Source: Nocardioides sp.
GTDB lineage: Bacteria > Actinomycetota > Actinomycetes > Propionibacteriales > Nocardioidaceae
Assembly: GCF_014360585.1 (NCBI RefSeq)
Contig: NZ_JACIXG010000035.1
Span: 1-51,115 of the forward strand
Length of the DNA: 51,115 nucleotides
Direction of reading: 5' to 3'
This document shows, one piece after another, positions 18,441 to 27,563 of this stretch; the first letter of the stretch is position 1, and each line of letters opens with the position of its first letter. The position numbers and the translations under genes are program-made. Under the pieces are notes generated by a model, which did no database searches, was not told where the DNA came from, and saw only the letters and a list, made by a program, of their open reading frames with translations.

Positions 18441-19793
18441 CTACACCAGTGACTTCTCACCTTCCGCCGCGGGCGGCGGGGCAGCGTGGTCGTCGATCAT
18501 CCTGGTCTCGTCGAACGGATCCTTGCCGTCCAGGACCCGGTCGAGTTGAGGCCGGTCGACGGTCTTGGTCCAGTGACCGATGAGCACGGTCGCGACCGAG
18601 TTGCCCGCGAAGTTGGTCAACGCCCGAGCCTCCGACATGAACCGGTCGATCCCCACGATCAGGCCGACCCCGTCGACCAGCTCCGGTCGATGCGACTGCA
18701 GACCACCAGCAAGCGTGGCCAGACCGGCGCCGGTGACACCGGCAGCGCCCTTCGAGGCGATCATCATGAACAACAGCAGCCCGATCTGCTCGCCGATGCT
18801 CAGCGGGTCACCCATCGCGTCCGCGATGAAGATCGAGGCCATCGTCAGGTAGATCGCGGTGCCGTCCAGGTTGAACGAGTAGCCGGTGGGGACAACGACG
18901 CCGACCGTCGCCTGCTCGACGCCTGCGTGCTCCATCTTCGCGATCAGACGCGGCAGCGCCGACTCCGAGGAGCTCGTGGAGAAGATGAGCAGGAACTCGC
19001 GGGCGAGATACTTGAAGAGCTTGAACACGTTGACCCCGGTGACCAGCTTCAGGAGCAGGCCGAGCACGAGGAAGACGAACAGCACGCAGGTGATGTAGAA
19101 GGCCACCATGATCACGGCCAGGCTCTTGAGCGCGTCGACGCCAGTCTCGCCGACGACGCCGGCGATGGCACCGAAGGCACCGACGGGCGCGGCCCACATG
19201 ATCATCGCGAGCACCCGGAAGACGAGCTTCTGGGCCCAGACGATCACGTTCAGGATCGGCCTGCCCGACTCGCCCATGCGCTGGAGTGCGAACCCGACCA
19301 GCAGCGCGACCAACAAGGTCTGGAGCACGACACCCGAGGTCAGGGCCGAGAACATGCTGGTCGGAATGATGCCAAGGAGGAAGTCGGTGGTGCTCCCGTG
19401 TCCCTCAGAGGCGGCCTCCTGGCCGACCTGCGACGACTCGGTGTTGATCTGCAGCCCGCTGCCCGGATCGATCAGGTTGCCGACCACCATGCCGATGGCC
19501 AGGGCGGCCGTCGACATCGTGATGAAGTACAACAGCGCCAGACCGCCGACCTTGCCGACCTTCGCGGCGCTCGCCACCGAGCCCACACCGATCACCAAGG
19601 TGCAGAAGATGACCGGCTGGATCATCATCTTGATCAAGTTCACGAACGCCGTGCCGACCGGCTTCAACTGCACTGCGAAGCTGGGGAACAGCAATCCGAC
19701 GGCGATACCCAGGCACACCGCCACGATCACCGCTATGTAGAGATAGTGGGTCCGGTCCTTCTTCGGTGGCGCCCCGCTTGTGATCGTGCTCAT
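18441..19793 (-). CDS. dctA: C4-dicarboxylate/proton symporter
   Basis: 450-residue DAACS-family carrier for succinate, fumarate and malate. Family motifs are seen: the Ser-rich hairpin loop FSTSSSESALPRLI (about residue 275), NLDGTAIYL in transmembrane helix 7, and SKGAAGVTGAG followed by GIDRFMSEARALTNFAGN. It is divergent from a DcuS/DctR-like two-component system across 143 bp, so the system very probably senses dicarboxylate and controls this gene. A glutamate carrier is the alternative, but the context favours dicarboxylates. Confidence 0.92.
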   Translation of the reverse strand: MSTITSGAPPKKDRTHYLYIAVIVAVCLGIAVGLLFPSFAVQLKPVGTAFVNLIKMMIQPVIFCTLVIGVGSVASAAKVGKVGGLALLYFITMSTAALAIGMVVGNLIDPGSGLQINTESSQVGQEAASEGHGSTTDFLLGIIPTSMFSALTSGVVLQTLLVALLVGFALQRMGESGRPILNVIVWAQKLVFRVLAMIMWAAPVGAFGAIAGVVGETGVDALKSLAVIMVAFYITCVLFVFLVLGLLLKLVTGVNVFKLFKYLAREFLLIFSTSSSESALPRLIAKMEHAGVEQATVGVVVPTGYSFNLDGTAIYLTMASIFIADAMGDPLSIGEQIGLLLFMMIASKGAAGVTGAGLATLAGGLQSHRPELVDGVGLIVGIDRFMSEARALTNFAGNSVATVLIGHWTKTVDRPQLDRVLDGKDPFDETRMIDDHAAPPPAAEGEKSLV

Positions 19794-19875
19794 CGTTCCT
19801 CCTGGTCCGGTGTGTGTCCGGCGCCCCGGCGGGCAACCGCGGCAACTCTCCAGCAGATCGTGACGACGGTCACTG

Positions 19876-19893
19876 TTGTGTTCGTTGTGTTCG
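19876..19893. promoter_or_regulatory. Tandem 9-bp repeat in dctA/sensor kinase intergenic region
   Basis: TTGTGTTCG occurs twice head to tail in the 143-bp divergent promoter region. It is a candidate binding site for the adjacent response regulator. Confidence 0.5.
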
Positions 19894-19936
19894 TGGCCAG
19901 GGTCACAACCACGCTCATGTGGGTGAGAATGACGAG

Positions 19937-21541
19937 ATGTCCCGCACCCGACCTGCCCGACGCCACCTTCTGCGCGATCGCCCGGTGGCGCAGCAGGTGC
20001 TGCTCCTGCAGCTCGGCACGGTGTTCCTGCTCGTCGTCACCGGGATCCTGCTGGCCGCCTACGACGCCCAGCGCGACTCCTACAGCCGCGCCACCCAACG
20101 TGCCGTGGCCGTCGCCCAGACCGTCGCCGACTCCCCCACCGTCCGCACGGCGCTGCGCGGCGACGACCCGACGGCGACGCTCCAGCCGTGGGCCGAGGAG
20201 GTACGCCGCGACACGGACACCGACTTCGTCGTCGTCATGGGCCTGGACCGCACCCGCCACACCCACACCGACCCAGACGAGATCGGCGGAAAGTTCGTCG
20301 GCGACCTGGGCGGCGCCCCCGACGGCAAGGTCTTCACCCAGCAGTACACCGGCACGCTCGGCCCGTCGGTGCGGTCGGTGGTGCCGGTCGAGGACGGCGA
20401 CGAGGTCGTCGCGCTCGTCTCCGTCGGCATCACGCTCAGCGACATCAACCGCGGGCTCAAGCGCGACGTCGGGATCGTGCTGCTGTGCGGCGGCCTCGTG
20501 CTGGCAGTCGGCCTGCTCGGTGCCTGGCTGCTGAGCCGACGCCTGCACCGGCTGACCCACGGCATGGGCGAGCGCGAGCTGGCCAGGATGTACGAGTACT
20601 ACTCCGCGGTCCTCAGCTCTGTCCGCGAGGGCCTGCTGCTGCTCGACGGCGAGGGGCGGGTGCAGCTGGTCAACGACGAGGCACGACGCCTGCTGGCGCT
20701 CCCGGACGACGTGGTCGGCACCCGGATCGAGGACCTAGACCTGGCGCCCGGCCTGGTCGCCGCCGCCCGCGGCCGCACCCCCGAGACCGACGACCTCTAC
20801 CTCGCCGGTGACCGGATCCTCGTCGTCTCCTCGGCACCGGCCCGGTGGGCCGGGCGCGACGTCGGCGCCGTCGTGACCCTCCGAGACCACACCGAGCTGC
20901 GCTCGGTGACCGGTGAGCTCGAGGTCGTACGCCGCCTCACCGAGTCGCTCCGGTCGCAGAACCACGAAGCGGCCAACCGGCTGCACACCGTGGTGTCGCT
21001 CATCGAGATGGGCCGATCGCACGAGGCGGTCGAGTTCGCCACCGAGGAGCTGCAGGTCGCCCAGCTCCTCACCGACCAGGTCGTCGGGGCCGTCGAGGAC
21101 CCCGTCGTCGCCGCGCTGCTGCTCGGCAAGTCGGCCGAGGCGGCCGAGCAGGCCATCGAGCTGCGTATCGAGGGCGAGCTGCCGTCCGACACGGGCGTCG
21201 CGCCGCGCGACCTGGTGACCGTGCTCGGCAACCTGGTCGACAACGCGTTCGAGGCCGTCGCCGACGCGGAGTCCCGCCAGGTCGAGGTCCACCTCACCGG
21301 AGACGACACCACCCTCACGGTCCGCGTGGGTGACAGCGGGCCTGGTCTCGACGACGTCACCTCGGCGCGCGTCCTCGACCGCGGGTGGACCACGAAGGCC
21401 GAGCCCGGCACCGGCCGCGGCCTCGGGCTCGCCCTCGTCGGTCAGGTCGCCCGGCGCCGCGGCGGGGCGGTCACCGTCGGCCGCTCGCACCTCGGCGGGG
21501 CCGAGTTCACGGTCACTCTCGCCACGGAGGCCGCAGCATGA
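19937..21541 (+). CDS. Sensor histidine kinase, DcuS/CitA family
   Basis: 534 residues from ATG 19937. Two transmembrane helices (about 20-42 and 175-197) bracket an extracytoplasmic PAS-like sensor domain (VVVMGLDRTRHTHTDPDEIG), as in DcuS and CitA. A cytoplasmic PAS domain follows (about 215-310). The phosphoacceptor region reads RSQNHEAANRLHTVVSLIE, the SpoOB-like His box of this family, and the ATPase domain has NLVDNAFEAV and GRGLGLALV. ATGA overlap with the regulator gene. The likely ligand is a C4-dicarboxylate, given the adjacent dctA. Confidence 0.93.
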   Translation: MSRTRPARRHLLRDRPVAQQVLLLQLGTVFLLVVTGILLAAYDAQRDSYSRATQRAVAVAQTVADSPTVRTALRGDDPTATLQPWAEEVRRDTDTDFVVVMGLDRTRHTHTDPDEIGGKFVGDLGGAPDGKVFTQQYTGTLGPSVRSVVPVEDGDEVVALVSVGITLSDINRGLKRDVGIVLLCGGLVLAVGLLGAWLLSRRLHRLTHGMGERELARMYEYYSAVLSSVREGLLLLDGEGRVQLVNDEARRLLALPDDVVGTRIEDLDLAPGLVAAARGRTPETDDLYLAGDRILVVSSAPARWAGRDVGAVVTLRDHTELRSVTGELEVVRRLTESLRSQNHEAANRLHTVVSLIEMGRSHEAVEFATEELQVAQLLTDQVVGAVEDPVVAALLLGKSAEAAEQAIELRIEGELPSDTGVAPRDLVTVLGNLVDNAFEAVADAESRQVEVHLTGDDTTLTVRVGDSGPGLDDVTSARVLDRGWTTKAEPGTGRGLGLALVGQVARRRGGAVTVGRSHLGGAEFTVTLATEAAA

Positions 21542-22230
21542 CGGTGCGAGTGCTGGTGGTGGAGGACGAGGCGCTCGCCGCCGAGGCGCACGCGGCGTAC
21601 GTCGGGCGGGTCTCGGGCTTCGCGCCGGCGGGGATCGCGCGATCGGCACGGGAGGCGGTCCGCGCGCTCGACGCGGCTCGTGACGCCGGGGCTCCGGTCG
21701 ACCTGATCCTGCTCGACATGAACCTGCCCGACGGGCACGGGCTCGGGCTGCTCAGCAGGCTGCGTGCCGCCGGGCACCTGTGCGACGTGATCGCGGTGAC
21801 CGCCGCGCGCGACACGAAGGTGGTGCGGCAGGCCGTCGTCCAGGGAGTCGTGCTCTACCTGCTCAAGCCGTTCACGTTCGCGACCTTCCGAGCCAAGCTC
21901 GAGCAGTACGCCGACTACCGGGCCCGGTTGGACGCCGCCCCCGAGGAGGTCGTCCAGGACGAGGTCGACCAGCTCCTGGGTTCGCTGCGCTCCACCACGA
22001 GCACCCCGCTGCCGAAGGGCATGAGCCCGGAGACGCTGCGGGCGGTGACGGCGGCGCTGCGCGAGGCCGATCGCGACCTGTCCGCGAGCGAGGTCGCCGC
22101 CGTGGTCGGTGCCTCGCGGGTGACGGCCCGGCGCTACCTCGAGCACCTCGCCGACAAGGGTCTGGCCGCGCGCGGGGTCCGCTACGGACCCGGCGGCGGC
22201 CGGCCCGAGGTCGGCTACTCCTGGCGGTAA
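21538..22230 (+). CDS. Response regulator, DctR/CitB family
   Basis: 230 residues. The receiver domain has acidic pocket VEDE, phosphoacceptor Asp in LLDMNLPDG (about residue 60) and Lys in LLKPFTF. The C-terminal half is a winged-helix output domain (LSASEVAAVVGASRVTARRYLEHL) typical of DcuR/CitB regulators. Cotranscribed with its kinase. Its probable target is the divergent dctA promoter. Confidence 0.93.
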   Translation: MTVRVLVVEDEALAAEAHAAYVGRVSGFAPAGIARSAREAVRALDAARDAGAPVDLILLDMNLPDGHGLGLLSRLRAAGHLCDVIAVTAARDTKVVRQAVVQGVVLYLLKPFTFATFRAKLEQYADYRARLDAAPEEVVQDEVDQLLGSLRSTTSTPLPKGMSPETLRAVTAALREADRDLSASEVAAVVGASRVTARRYLEHLADKGLAARGVRYGPGGGRPEVGYSWR

Positions 22231-22267
22231 ATCGTTCGCGCGCGGAGCCCTCGGGCGGGCAGAGTCG

Positions 22268-23014
22268 ATGCCCATGACCAGCAGCGATCTGTGGACCCGC
22301 GAGACGGCCGAGAGCTACGACGACCCGAACGACTGGGTGAACTCACCCGAGGTGACCGGTCCGGTCGCCCGGTTCCTCGCCGAGGTCGCCGACGGCGGGC
22401 CGGCGCTCGAGCTCGCCATCGGGACGGGTCGGATCGGCGTACCGCTGCGGGAGCTCGGTGTCCCGGTCACCGGCATCGAGCTCTCCCAGCCGATGGTCGA
22501 CGTCCTGCGGCGCAAGGCCAGCGAGGAGGAGATCCCGGTCGTGGTCGGCGACATGGCCGCTGCCGAGGCGCCTGGGCTCGGGACGTACGCCTTGGTCTAT
22601 CTGGTCTACAACACGATCTCCAACCTGCTGACCCAGGACGAGCAGGTCGCCTGCTTCGCCAACGCAGCGCGGCATCTGGCGCCGGGTGGCCGGTTCGTGA
22701 TCGAGCTGTGGGTGCCGACGCTTCGGCTGCTGCCGCCGACGTCGGTGGCAACGACGTTCGACGTCTCCGACCGTCACGTCGGCCTCGACACCATCGACAC
22801 CGCCACGCAGCGGCTGACCTCGCACCATTTCACCAAGGACGGCGACTCCTACCGTCGCGGCGCTTCCAACCACCGTTACATCTGGCCGGCCGAGTGCGAC
22901 CTGATGGCCCGGCTCGCTGGGCTGACGCTGGAGTCCCGTTACGGCGCCTGGGACCGTTCCCAGTTCACCAGCGACTCCACGAGCCACGTCTCCGTGTGGC
23001 GCAAGCCGGCATAG
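22268..23014 (+). CDS. Class I SAM-dependent methyltransferase
   Basis: 248 residues with the glycine-rich SAM motif ALELAIGTGRIGVPL (about residue 40), an acidic motif II (GIELSQPM) and a post-motif (PGGRFVIELWVP). The ATG lies 38 bp after the response regulator stop, but a functional tie to that operon is unlikely. Methyl acceptor unknown. Confidence 0.88.
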   Translation: MPMTSSDLWTRETAESYDDPNDWVNSPEVTGPVARFLAEVADGGPALELAIGTGRIGVPLRELGVPVTGIELSQPMVDVLRRKASEEEIPVVVGDMAAAEAPGLGTYALVYLVYNTISNLLTQDEQVACFANAARHLAPGGRFVIELWVPTLRLLPPTSVATTFDVSDRHVGLDTIDTATQRLTSHHFTKDGDSYRRGASNHRYIWPAECDLMARLAGLTLESRYGAWDRSQFTSDSTSHVSVWRKPA

Positions 23015-23050
23015 TGCTGGACCGGCTTTCACGGAGCAGAGAGACTGAAG

Positions 23051-23239
23051 GTGGACGACGAATCCACCTATCCAAATCACCACCAGAAGGGAGCGTGTGA
23101 TGAGCATCGCCAGCCAGTGCTCACCCACGATCTCCGCGAGGGCTACTTCGTGGAGACCGGTCGCTTCACCGGTGGCATGGCGCGGTTGACGTACGGCGAG
23201 ACCGTGGTGCCCGTCGACGTCGACGCGCTGCTCGGCTGA
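23051..23239 (+). CDS. Small hypothetical protein, start uncertain
   Basis: 62 residues if the GTG at 23051 is used. The C-terminal part (DLREGYFVETGRFTGGM, then VVPVDVDALLG) has strong GC3 coding bias and looks real; the first 20 residues less so, and overlap a small inverted repeat (GGTGGA/TCCACC). No family recognised. Confidence 0.45.
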   Translation: MDDESTYPNHHQKGACDEHRQPVLTHDLREGYFVETGRFTGGMARLTYGETVVPVDVDALLG

Positions 23240-23295
23240 GACCGGCCGTCAGGCCGCTGGAGCGTACGCCGCCCGCCATCGGCGGGGCTCCGCCA

Positions 23296-23832
23296 TCAGG
23301 TGAGGCGCAGCGCCATCTTCGACTCGGTGCGCGGATCACCCTCGGGGAAGGACTGGGTCTCACCGGTGAGCTCGAAGCCGAGGCGCTCGTAGAGACGGCG
23401 CCCGGACTCGTTGCCGTCGACGACCCACAGGGTCAGCACGGAGGCGCCGTCACGGCGCGCCCAGCCGGCGACGGCCAGGATGAGGCCCTCGGCCAGACCG
23501 TGACCACGCGCCTCCGGCGCGAGCCACATGTTGATCAGGTGGTGCTCGTCGTCGTGGATGATCCCGGCGGCGAGGCCTGACGGCTTCTCGCCCAGCCAGG
23601 CGATGTAGGCCGCACCGGAGGCCGCCCAAAGCCGCCAGCGCTCGTCGGGCCAGGTGACGACCTCGTCGTAGGACGCCCAGAACGCACGAGGAGTGTCCTG
23701 GAGAGCCGCGAGGCGCACCTTCTTGAGCGCCGGCCACTCGTCCTCGACGACGACACGCACCTCCGCCGTCGGGACCACCTTCTCAGGGGCCCCGACGCCG
23801 GGGATCGAGCTGGGTCGCTTCGGAGCAGGCAC
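23296..23832 (-). CDS. GNAT-family N-acetyltransferase
   Basis: 178 residues from GTG 23832, four bases after the glyA stop, so probably cotranscribed with glyA. It has the GNAT acetyl-CoA loop (APEARGHGLAEGLI) and the C-terminal NESGRRLYERLGFELTG motif. The open frame extends upstream into glyA out of frame and is not coding there. Substrate unknown; the common actinobacterial family with TWPDERW-like motifs has no proven function. Confidence 0.88.
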   Translation of the reverse strand: MPAPKRPSSIPGVGAPEKVVPTAEVRVVVEDEWPALKKVRLAALQDTPRAFWASYDEVVTWPDERWRLWAASGAAYIAWLGEKPSGLAAGIIHDDEHHLINMWLAPEARGHGLAEGLILAVAGWARRDGASVLTLWVVDGNESGRRLYERLGFELTGETQSFPEGDPRTESKMALRLT

Positions 23833-23836
23833 GGAA

Positions 23837-25294
23837 TCAGGCGAGGTCGAGACCGGGGTACAGCGGGAACTTCGCGAGGAGCTCCGCCGCGGCGGCCTTC
23901 GTGTTGTCGGCGACGCCGTCCTCGATGGCGTAGGACGCCTTGGACGGACCACCGGCCTTCGTCGTGCCCGGGGTGGTCTTGGAGAGCACGTCGACGATCA
24001 GCTCGGCGACGCGGTCGAACTCGTCGGCGCCGAAGCCGCGGGTGGTCAGGGCCGGGGTGCCGAGGCGGATGCCCGAGGTGTACCAGGCACCGTTGGGGTC
24101 GGCCGGGACCGAGTTGCGGTTGGTGACCACGCCGGAGTCGAGCAGGGCCGTCTCGGCCTGACGGCCGGTGAGGCCGAACGAGGTCACGTCGAGGAGGACG
24201 AGGTGGTTGTCCGTGCCACCGGTGACCAGCTTGGCGCCGCGCTTGAGGAAGCCCTCGGCGAGGCTCTTGGCGTTGTCGGCCACGTCCTGGGCGTAGGTCT
24301 GGAAGCTCTCCTGCTTCGCCTCGGCGAAGGCGACGGCCTTGGCGGCCATCACGTGGGACAGCGGGCCGCCGAGGACCATCGGGCAGCCGCGGTCGACGCT
24401 CGGGGCGTACTCCTCGGTGGCCAGGATGAACCCACCGCGCGGGCCACGCAGCGACTTGTGCGAGGTGCTCGTGACGACGTCGGCATAGGGAACCGGGTTC
24501 TCCTCGCCCTGAAACACCTTGCCGGCGACGAGGCCGGCGAAGTGGGCCATGTCGACCATCAGGGTGGCGCCGACCTCGTCGGCGATCTCGCGCATCTTGG
24601 CGAAGTTCACCCGGCGCGGGTAGGCGGAGTAGCCCGCCACGATGATCAGCGGCTGGAACTCCTTCGCCTTGGCACGCAGCGAGTCGTAGTCGAGCAGCCC
24701 GGTCTCCGGGTCGGTGCCGTACTGGTTCTGGTGGAACATCTTGCCCGAGATGTTCGGGCGGAAGCCGTGGGTGAGGTGGCCGCCGGCGTCGAGCGACATG
24801 CCCAGCAGGCGCTGGTTGCCGAGCTCGCCGCGAAGCGTCTCCCAGTCGGCCTCGGAGAGCTCGTTCATGTTCTTGACGGCCATCTTCTCCAGCCACGGAC
24901 CCTCGACGCGGTGGGCGAGGATGGCCCAGTACGCGGTCAGGTTGGCGTCGATGCCGGAGTGGGGCTGCACATAGGCGTACTCCGCACCGAAGAGCTCGCG
25001 TGCGTGCTCGGCAGCGATCTGCTCGACGGTGTCGACGTTCTGGCAGCCGGCGTAGAAGCGGTGGCCGACGGTGCCCTCGGCGTACTTGTCGGAGAACCAG
25101 GTGCCCATCGTCATCAGCGTGGCGGGGCTCGCGTAGTTCTCGCTCGCGATCAGCTTGAGGCTGGCTCGCTGGTCGGCGAGCTCCTGCTTGGTCGCCTCGG
25201 CGATGCGGGGCTCCACGGAGGCGATGACCTCGAGGGCTTGGTTGTAGGCAGAACTCACAGTCCCTGCGTTTGCCGGGGCAGACAGATCGCTCAT
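23837..25294 (-). CDS. glyA: Serine hydroxymethyltransferase
   Basis: 485 residues from ATG 25294. PLP-dependent enzyme interconverting serine and glycine with tetrahydrofolate. The Schiff-base Lys lies in [14 protein letters not shown]; substrate-site motifs include [10 protein letters not shown] and [11 protein letters not shown]. It is about 50-60 residues longer than the usual bacterial 420-residue GlyA, with extra sequence around [18 protein letters not shown], as in one actinobacterial GlyA group. Preceded by a leader with hairpin potential. A GNAT gene follows directly. Confidence 0.96.
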   Translation of the reverse strand: MSDLSAPANAGTVSSAYNQALEVIASVEPRIAEATKQELADQRASLKLIASENYASPATLMTMGTWFSDKYAEGTVGHRFYAGCQNVDTVEQIAAEHARELFGAEYAYVQPHSGIDANLTAYWAILAHRVEGPWLEKMAVKNMNELSEADWETLRGELGNQRLLGMSLDAGGHLTHGFRPNISGKMFHQNQYGTDPETGLLDYDSLRAKAKEFQPLIIVAGYSAYPRRVNFAKMREIADEVGATLMVDMAHFAGLVAGKVFQGEENPVPYADVVTSTSHKSLRGPRGGFILATEEYAPSVDRGCPMVLGGPLSHVMAAKAVAFAEAKQESFQTYAQDVADNAKSLAEGFLKRGAKLVTGGTDNHLVLLDVTSFGLTGRQAETALLDSGVVTNRNSVPADPNGAWYTSGIRLGTPALTTRGFGADEFDRVAELIVDVLSKTTPGTTKAGGPSKASYAIEDGVADNTKAAAAELLAKFPLYPGLDLA

Positions 25295-25333
25295 GGGTGA
25301 CAGCGTAGTCAGCCGTGTGGGCGAGAGCAGCAT

Positions 25334-25377
25334 CGTGGTCCCCGGTGGGTTGCGTACGTCTTCTACCACCGTCCACG
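25334..25377 (-). promoter_or_regulatory. Possible structured leader of glyA
   Basis: Two nested five-bp stems (CGTGG/CCACG and GGTGG/CCACC) with an internal loop lie 40-83 nt upstream of glyA. I could not fit it to the glycine, ZTP or THF riboswitch consensus. Confidence 0.35.
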
Positions 25378-25460
25378 GGAATGGTCGGCCGCTCGGCGTG
25401 GTTCAGAGACCGTGACCAGATGGTGACCTCGGCCACATCGGCCGCGTGAACAAGCGGGAT

Positions 25461-25497
25461 CGTCCCACATAACGGACCAACGTCTCATATAACGGGA
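25461..25497. promoter_or_regulatory. Direct repeat upstream of the sulfur operon leader
   Basis: CGTCCCACATAACGGAC and CGTCTCATATAACGGGA are two similar 17-bp words spaced 20 bp start to start, about two helical turns. They lie 45-81 bp before the leader peptide start, a good position for an activator or repressor. Confidence 0.55.
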
Positions 25498-25541
25498 TTC
25501 CTGATTGCGTACAGACCGTCCGCTACCTGAGACTCCTTGAC

Positions 25542-25631
25542 ATGGTCACTGCTGCAACACATGCGCACCTCGTGGTTCGACGCCACGTGGACTATTGCCG
25601 CATCCGCAGCTCGATCTGTTGGCGCCACTGA
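25542..25631 (+). CDS. Cysteine-containing attenuator leader peptide
   Basis: 29-residue peptide starting ATG 25542 and ending TGA 25629. Its core HLVVRRHVDYCR and the second Cys in SSICW match the actinobacterial leader peptide pattern (RRHVDxxR...C) found upstream of sulfur assimilation genes. The two Cys codons (25596 and 25617) would stall ribosomes when Cys-tRNA is short and so raise expression of the sulfite reductase operon. The start is uncertain: a GTG at 25572 would still keep the conserved core. No strong ribosome binding site is visible before the ATG. Confidence 0.78.
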   Translation: MVTAATHAHLVVRRHVDYCRIRSSICWRH

Positions 25632-25758
25632 CGCCCAGCGCTCCGCATTTTCACGCGTCGAGCCGCTGGCCCGCCGCCCGACAGACATCCCGGGCGCTCG
25701 CCGCGAGCACGTCTCTGCTCCGCCGTGCGTCCACGACCGACGCAAAGGTAACTCTTCC

Positions 25759-27483
25759 ATGAGCGACAACCGGTTTCAGGCCAAGCGCGCCACCCGAACC
25801 GAGATCCCCCGCCCCAAGAAGGGCGAGGGTCAGTGGGCCCTCGGCTACACCGAGCCGCTGAACAAGAACGAGGAGTCGAAGAAGAACGACGACCCGCTCA
25901 ACGTTCGTGACCGGATCCTCTACACCTACTCCAAGCGCGGGTTCGACTCGATCGACCCGGCCGACATGCGCGGTCGCTTCCGCTGGTTCGGTCTCTACAC
26001 CCAGCGCAAGCCCGGGATCGACGGCGGCAAGACCGCGATCCTCGACGAGGAAGAGCTCGACGACCGCTACTTCATGATGCGGGTGCGCTCCGACGGCAAG
26101 CTCCTCTCCCCCGCCGCCGTGCGCACGCTGGGCCAGATCGGCGTCGACTTCGCGCGGGACACGGCCGACATCACCGACCGCGAGAACATCCAGTACCACT
26201 GGATCGACATCGAGAACGTCCCCGAGATCTGGTCGCGCCTGGAGGAGGTCGGGCTGCACTCGACCGAGGCGTGCGGTGACTCGCCGCGTCCGTTCCTGGG
26301 CTCGCCGGTCGCCGGTGTCGCCGCCGACGAGATCATCGACGGCACCTCGGCGCTGCGAGAGATCGAGTCCCGCTACCTGGGTGACCCCGCCTTCTCGAAC
26401 TTCCCGCGCAAGTTCAAGACCGCGCTGACCGGCCACCCCTCGCACGACGTGGCGCCGGAGATCAACGACATCGCCTTCGTCGGCACCGTCCACCCCGAGC
26501 ACGGACCCGGCTTCGACGTCTGGGTCGGCGGCGGTCTCTCCACCAACCCGCGCCTGGCCGAGAAGCTCGGCGTGTGGGTGCCGCTCGACGAGGTCGCCGA
26601 CGTGTGGGCCGGCGTGGCCGGCATCTTCCGCGACTACGGCTACCGCCGGCTCCGCTCGCGGGCGCGGCTGAAGTTCCTGGTCGCCGACTGGGGCAAGGAG
26701 AAGTTCCGCGAGGTCCTCGAGAACGAGTACCTGGAGCGTCCGCTCGTCTCCAACCCCTCCCCCGAGTCGCCCCTGGGCCACCGCGACCACGTCGGCATCC
26801 ACGACCAGAAGGACGGCAAGAAGTACGTCGGCCTGGCACCGGTCGCCGGCCGCATCTCCGGCACCCACCTGGTCGAGCTCGCCGGCGTCATGGAGAAGTT
26901 CGCCGTCGAGGGTGCTCGGCTGACTCCGTACCAGAAGATCGTGCTCATCGGTGTCTCGCCGGAGGTCGTGGAGGAGCTGGTCACCGAGCTGGACGGCATC
27001 GGCTTCTCGGCCCGTCCCTCCAACTGGCGCCAGAACACGATGGCCTGCACCGGGATCGAGTTCTGCAAGCTCGCGATCGTGGACACCAAGGACCGGGCGC
27101 GCGACCTGATCGCCTCGCTCGAGTCGCGGTTCCCCGAGCTCGACGCCTCGATCACCGTCAACGTCAACGGCTGCCCCAACGCCTGCGCACGTACGCAGGT
27201 GGCCGACATCGGGCTCAAGGGTCAGCTGGTCCTCGACGACGACGGCAACCAGGTCGAGGGTTTCCAGGTGCACCTGGGCGGTGCGACCGGGCTGACCGCC
27301 AACTTCGGCCGCAAGCTGCGGGCGCACAAGGTGACCTCGGCCGGGCTCGACGACTACATCTCCGCGCTGGTGGTCAACTACCTCGCCGACCGCGAGGAGG
27401 GCGAGACCTTCTCCGCCTGGACCGCCCGGGCCGACGAGGTTCTGCTGCGCGGGGAGAAGGCCCTGAGCGAGGTGCCCGCATGA
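25759..27483 (+). CDS. Ferredoxin-dependent sulfite reductase (nitrite/sulfite reductase family)
   Basis: 574-residue siroheme and [4Fe-4S] enzyme for six-electron reduction of sulfite to sulfide. The cluster Cys residues are in CTGIEFC and CPNAC. The ferrodoxin-like repeats typical of the family bracket them (RENIQYHW, GVHxPQK-like QKDGKKYVGLAPVAGRISG). The operon context with APS/PAPS reductase and sirohydrochlorin chelatase favours sulfite over nitrite as substrate. ATG 25759 is preferred over an upstream in-frame ATG that would run through the leader peptide region. Length is normal for SirA-like enzymes. Confidence 0.95.
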   Translation: MSDNRFQAKRATRTEIPRPKKGEGQWALGYTEPLNKNEESKKNDDPLNVRDRILYTYSKRGFDSIDPADMRGRFRWFGLYTQRKPGIDGGKTAILDEEELDDRYFMMRVRSDGKLLSPAAVRTLGQIGVDFARDTADITDRENIQYHWIDIENVPEIWSRLEEVGLHSTEACGDSPRPFLGSPVAGVAADEIIDGTSALREIESRYLGDPAFSNFPRKFKTALTGHPSHDVAPEINDIAFVGTVHPEHGPGFDVWVGGGLSTNPRLAEKLGVWVPLDEVADVWAGVAGIFRDYGYRRLRSRARLKFLVADWGKEKFREVLENEYLERPLVSNPSPESPLGHRDHVGIHDQKDGKKYVGLAPVAGRISGTHLVELAGVMEKFAVEGARLTPYQKIVLIGVSPEVVEELVTELDGIGFSARPSNWRQNTMACTGIEFCKLAIVDTKDRARDLIASLESRFPELDASITVNVNGCPNACARTQVADIGLKGQLVLDDDGNQVEGFQVHLGGATGLTANFGRKLRAHKVTSAGLDDYISALVVNYLADREEGETFSAWTARADEVLLRGEKALSEVPA

Positions 27484-27563
27484 GTGAGCGCCAGCGAGCG
27501 ACAATCGGCCTCAGGCCGCCGCGTCCGTACTCTTTGCTCTCCTCGACGGAGGTGGCGGCATGA
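27480..27563 (+). repeat. Operon-junction repeat, copy 1 (supplies ribosome binding site; 27-codon ORF)
   Basis: It begins at the sulfite reductase stop with GAGTGAGCGCCAGCGAGCGA, holds CCGCGTCCGTACTCT in the middle and ends ACGGAGGTGGCGGC directly before the next ATG, so its GGAGG is that gene's ribosome binding site. A 27-codon frame runs through it with ATGA overlaps at both ends, but is probably not a conserved protein. A second copy lies at 30682-30764. Confidence 0.8.

Noticed and set aside
25300..25400. glyA leader as glycine, ZTP or THF riboswitch
   Set aside because: Consensus cores of those classes were not found.
27480..27563. 27-residue coupled peptide between sulfite reductase and the zinc ribbon gene
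   Set aside because: The frame is a by-product of the junction repeat, whose other copy is read differently and lies between unrelated genes.
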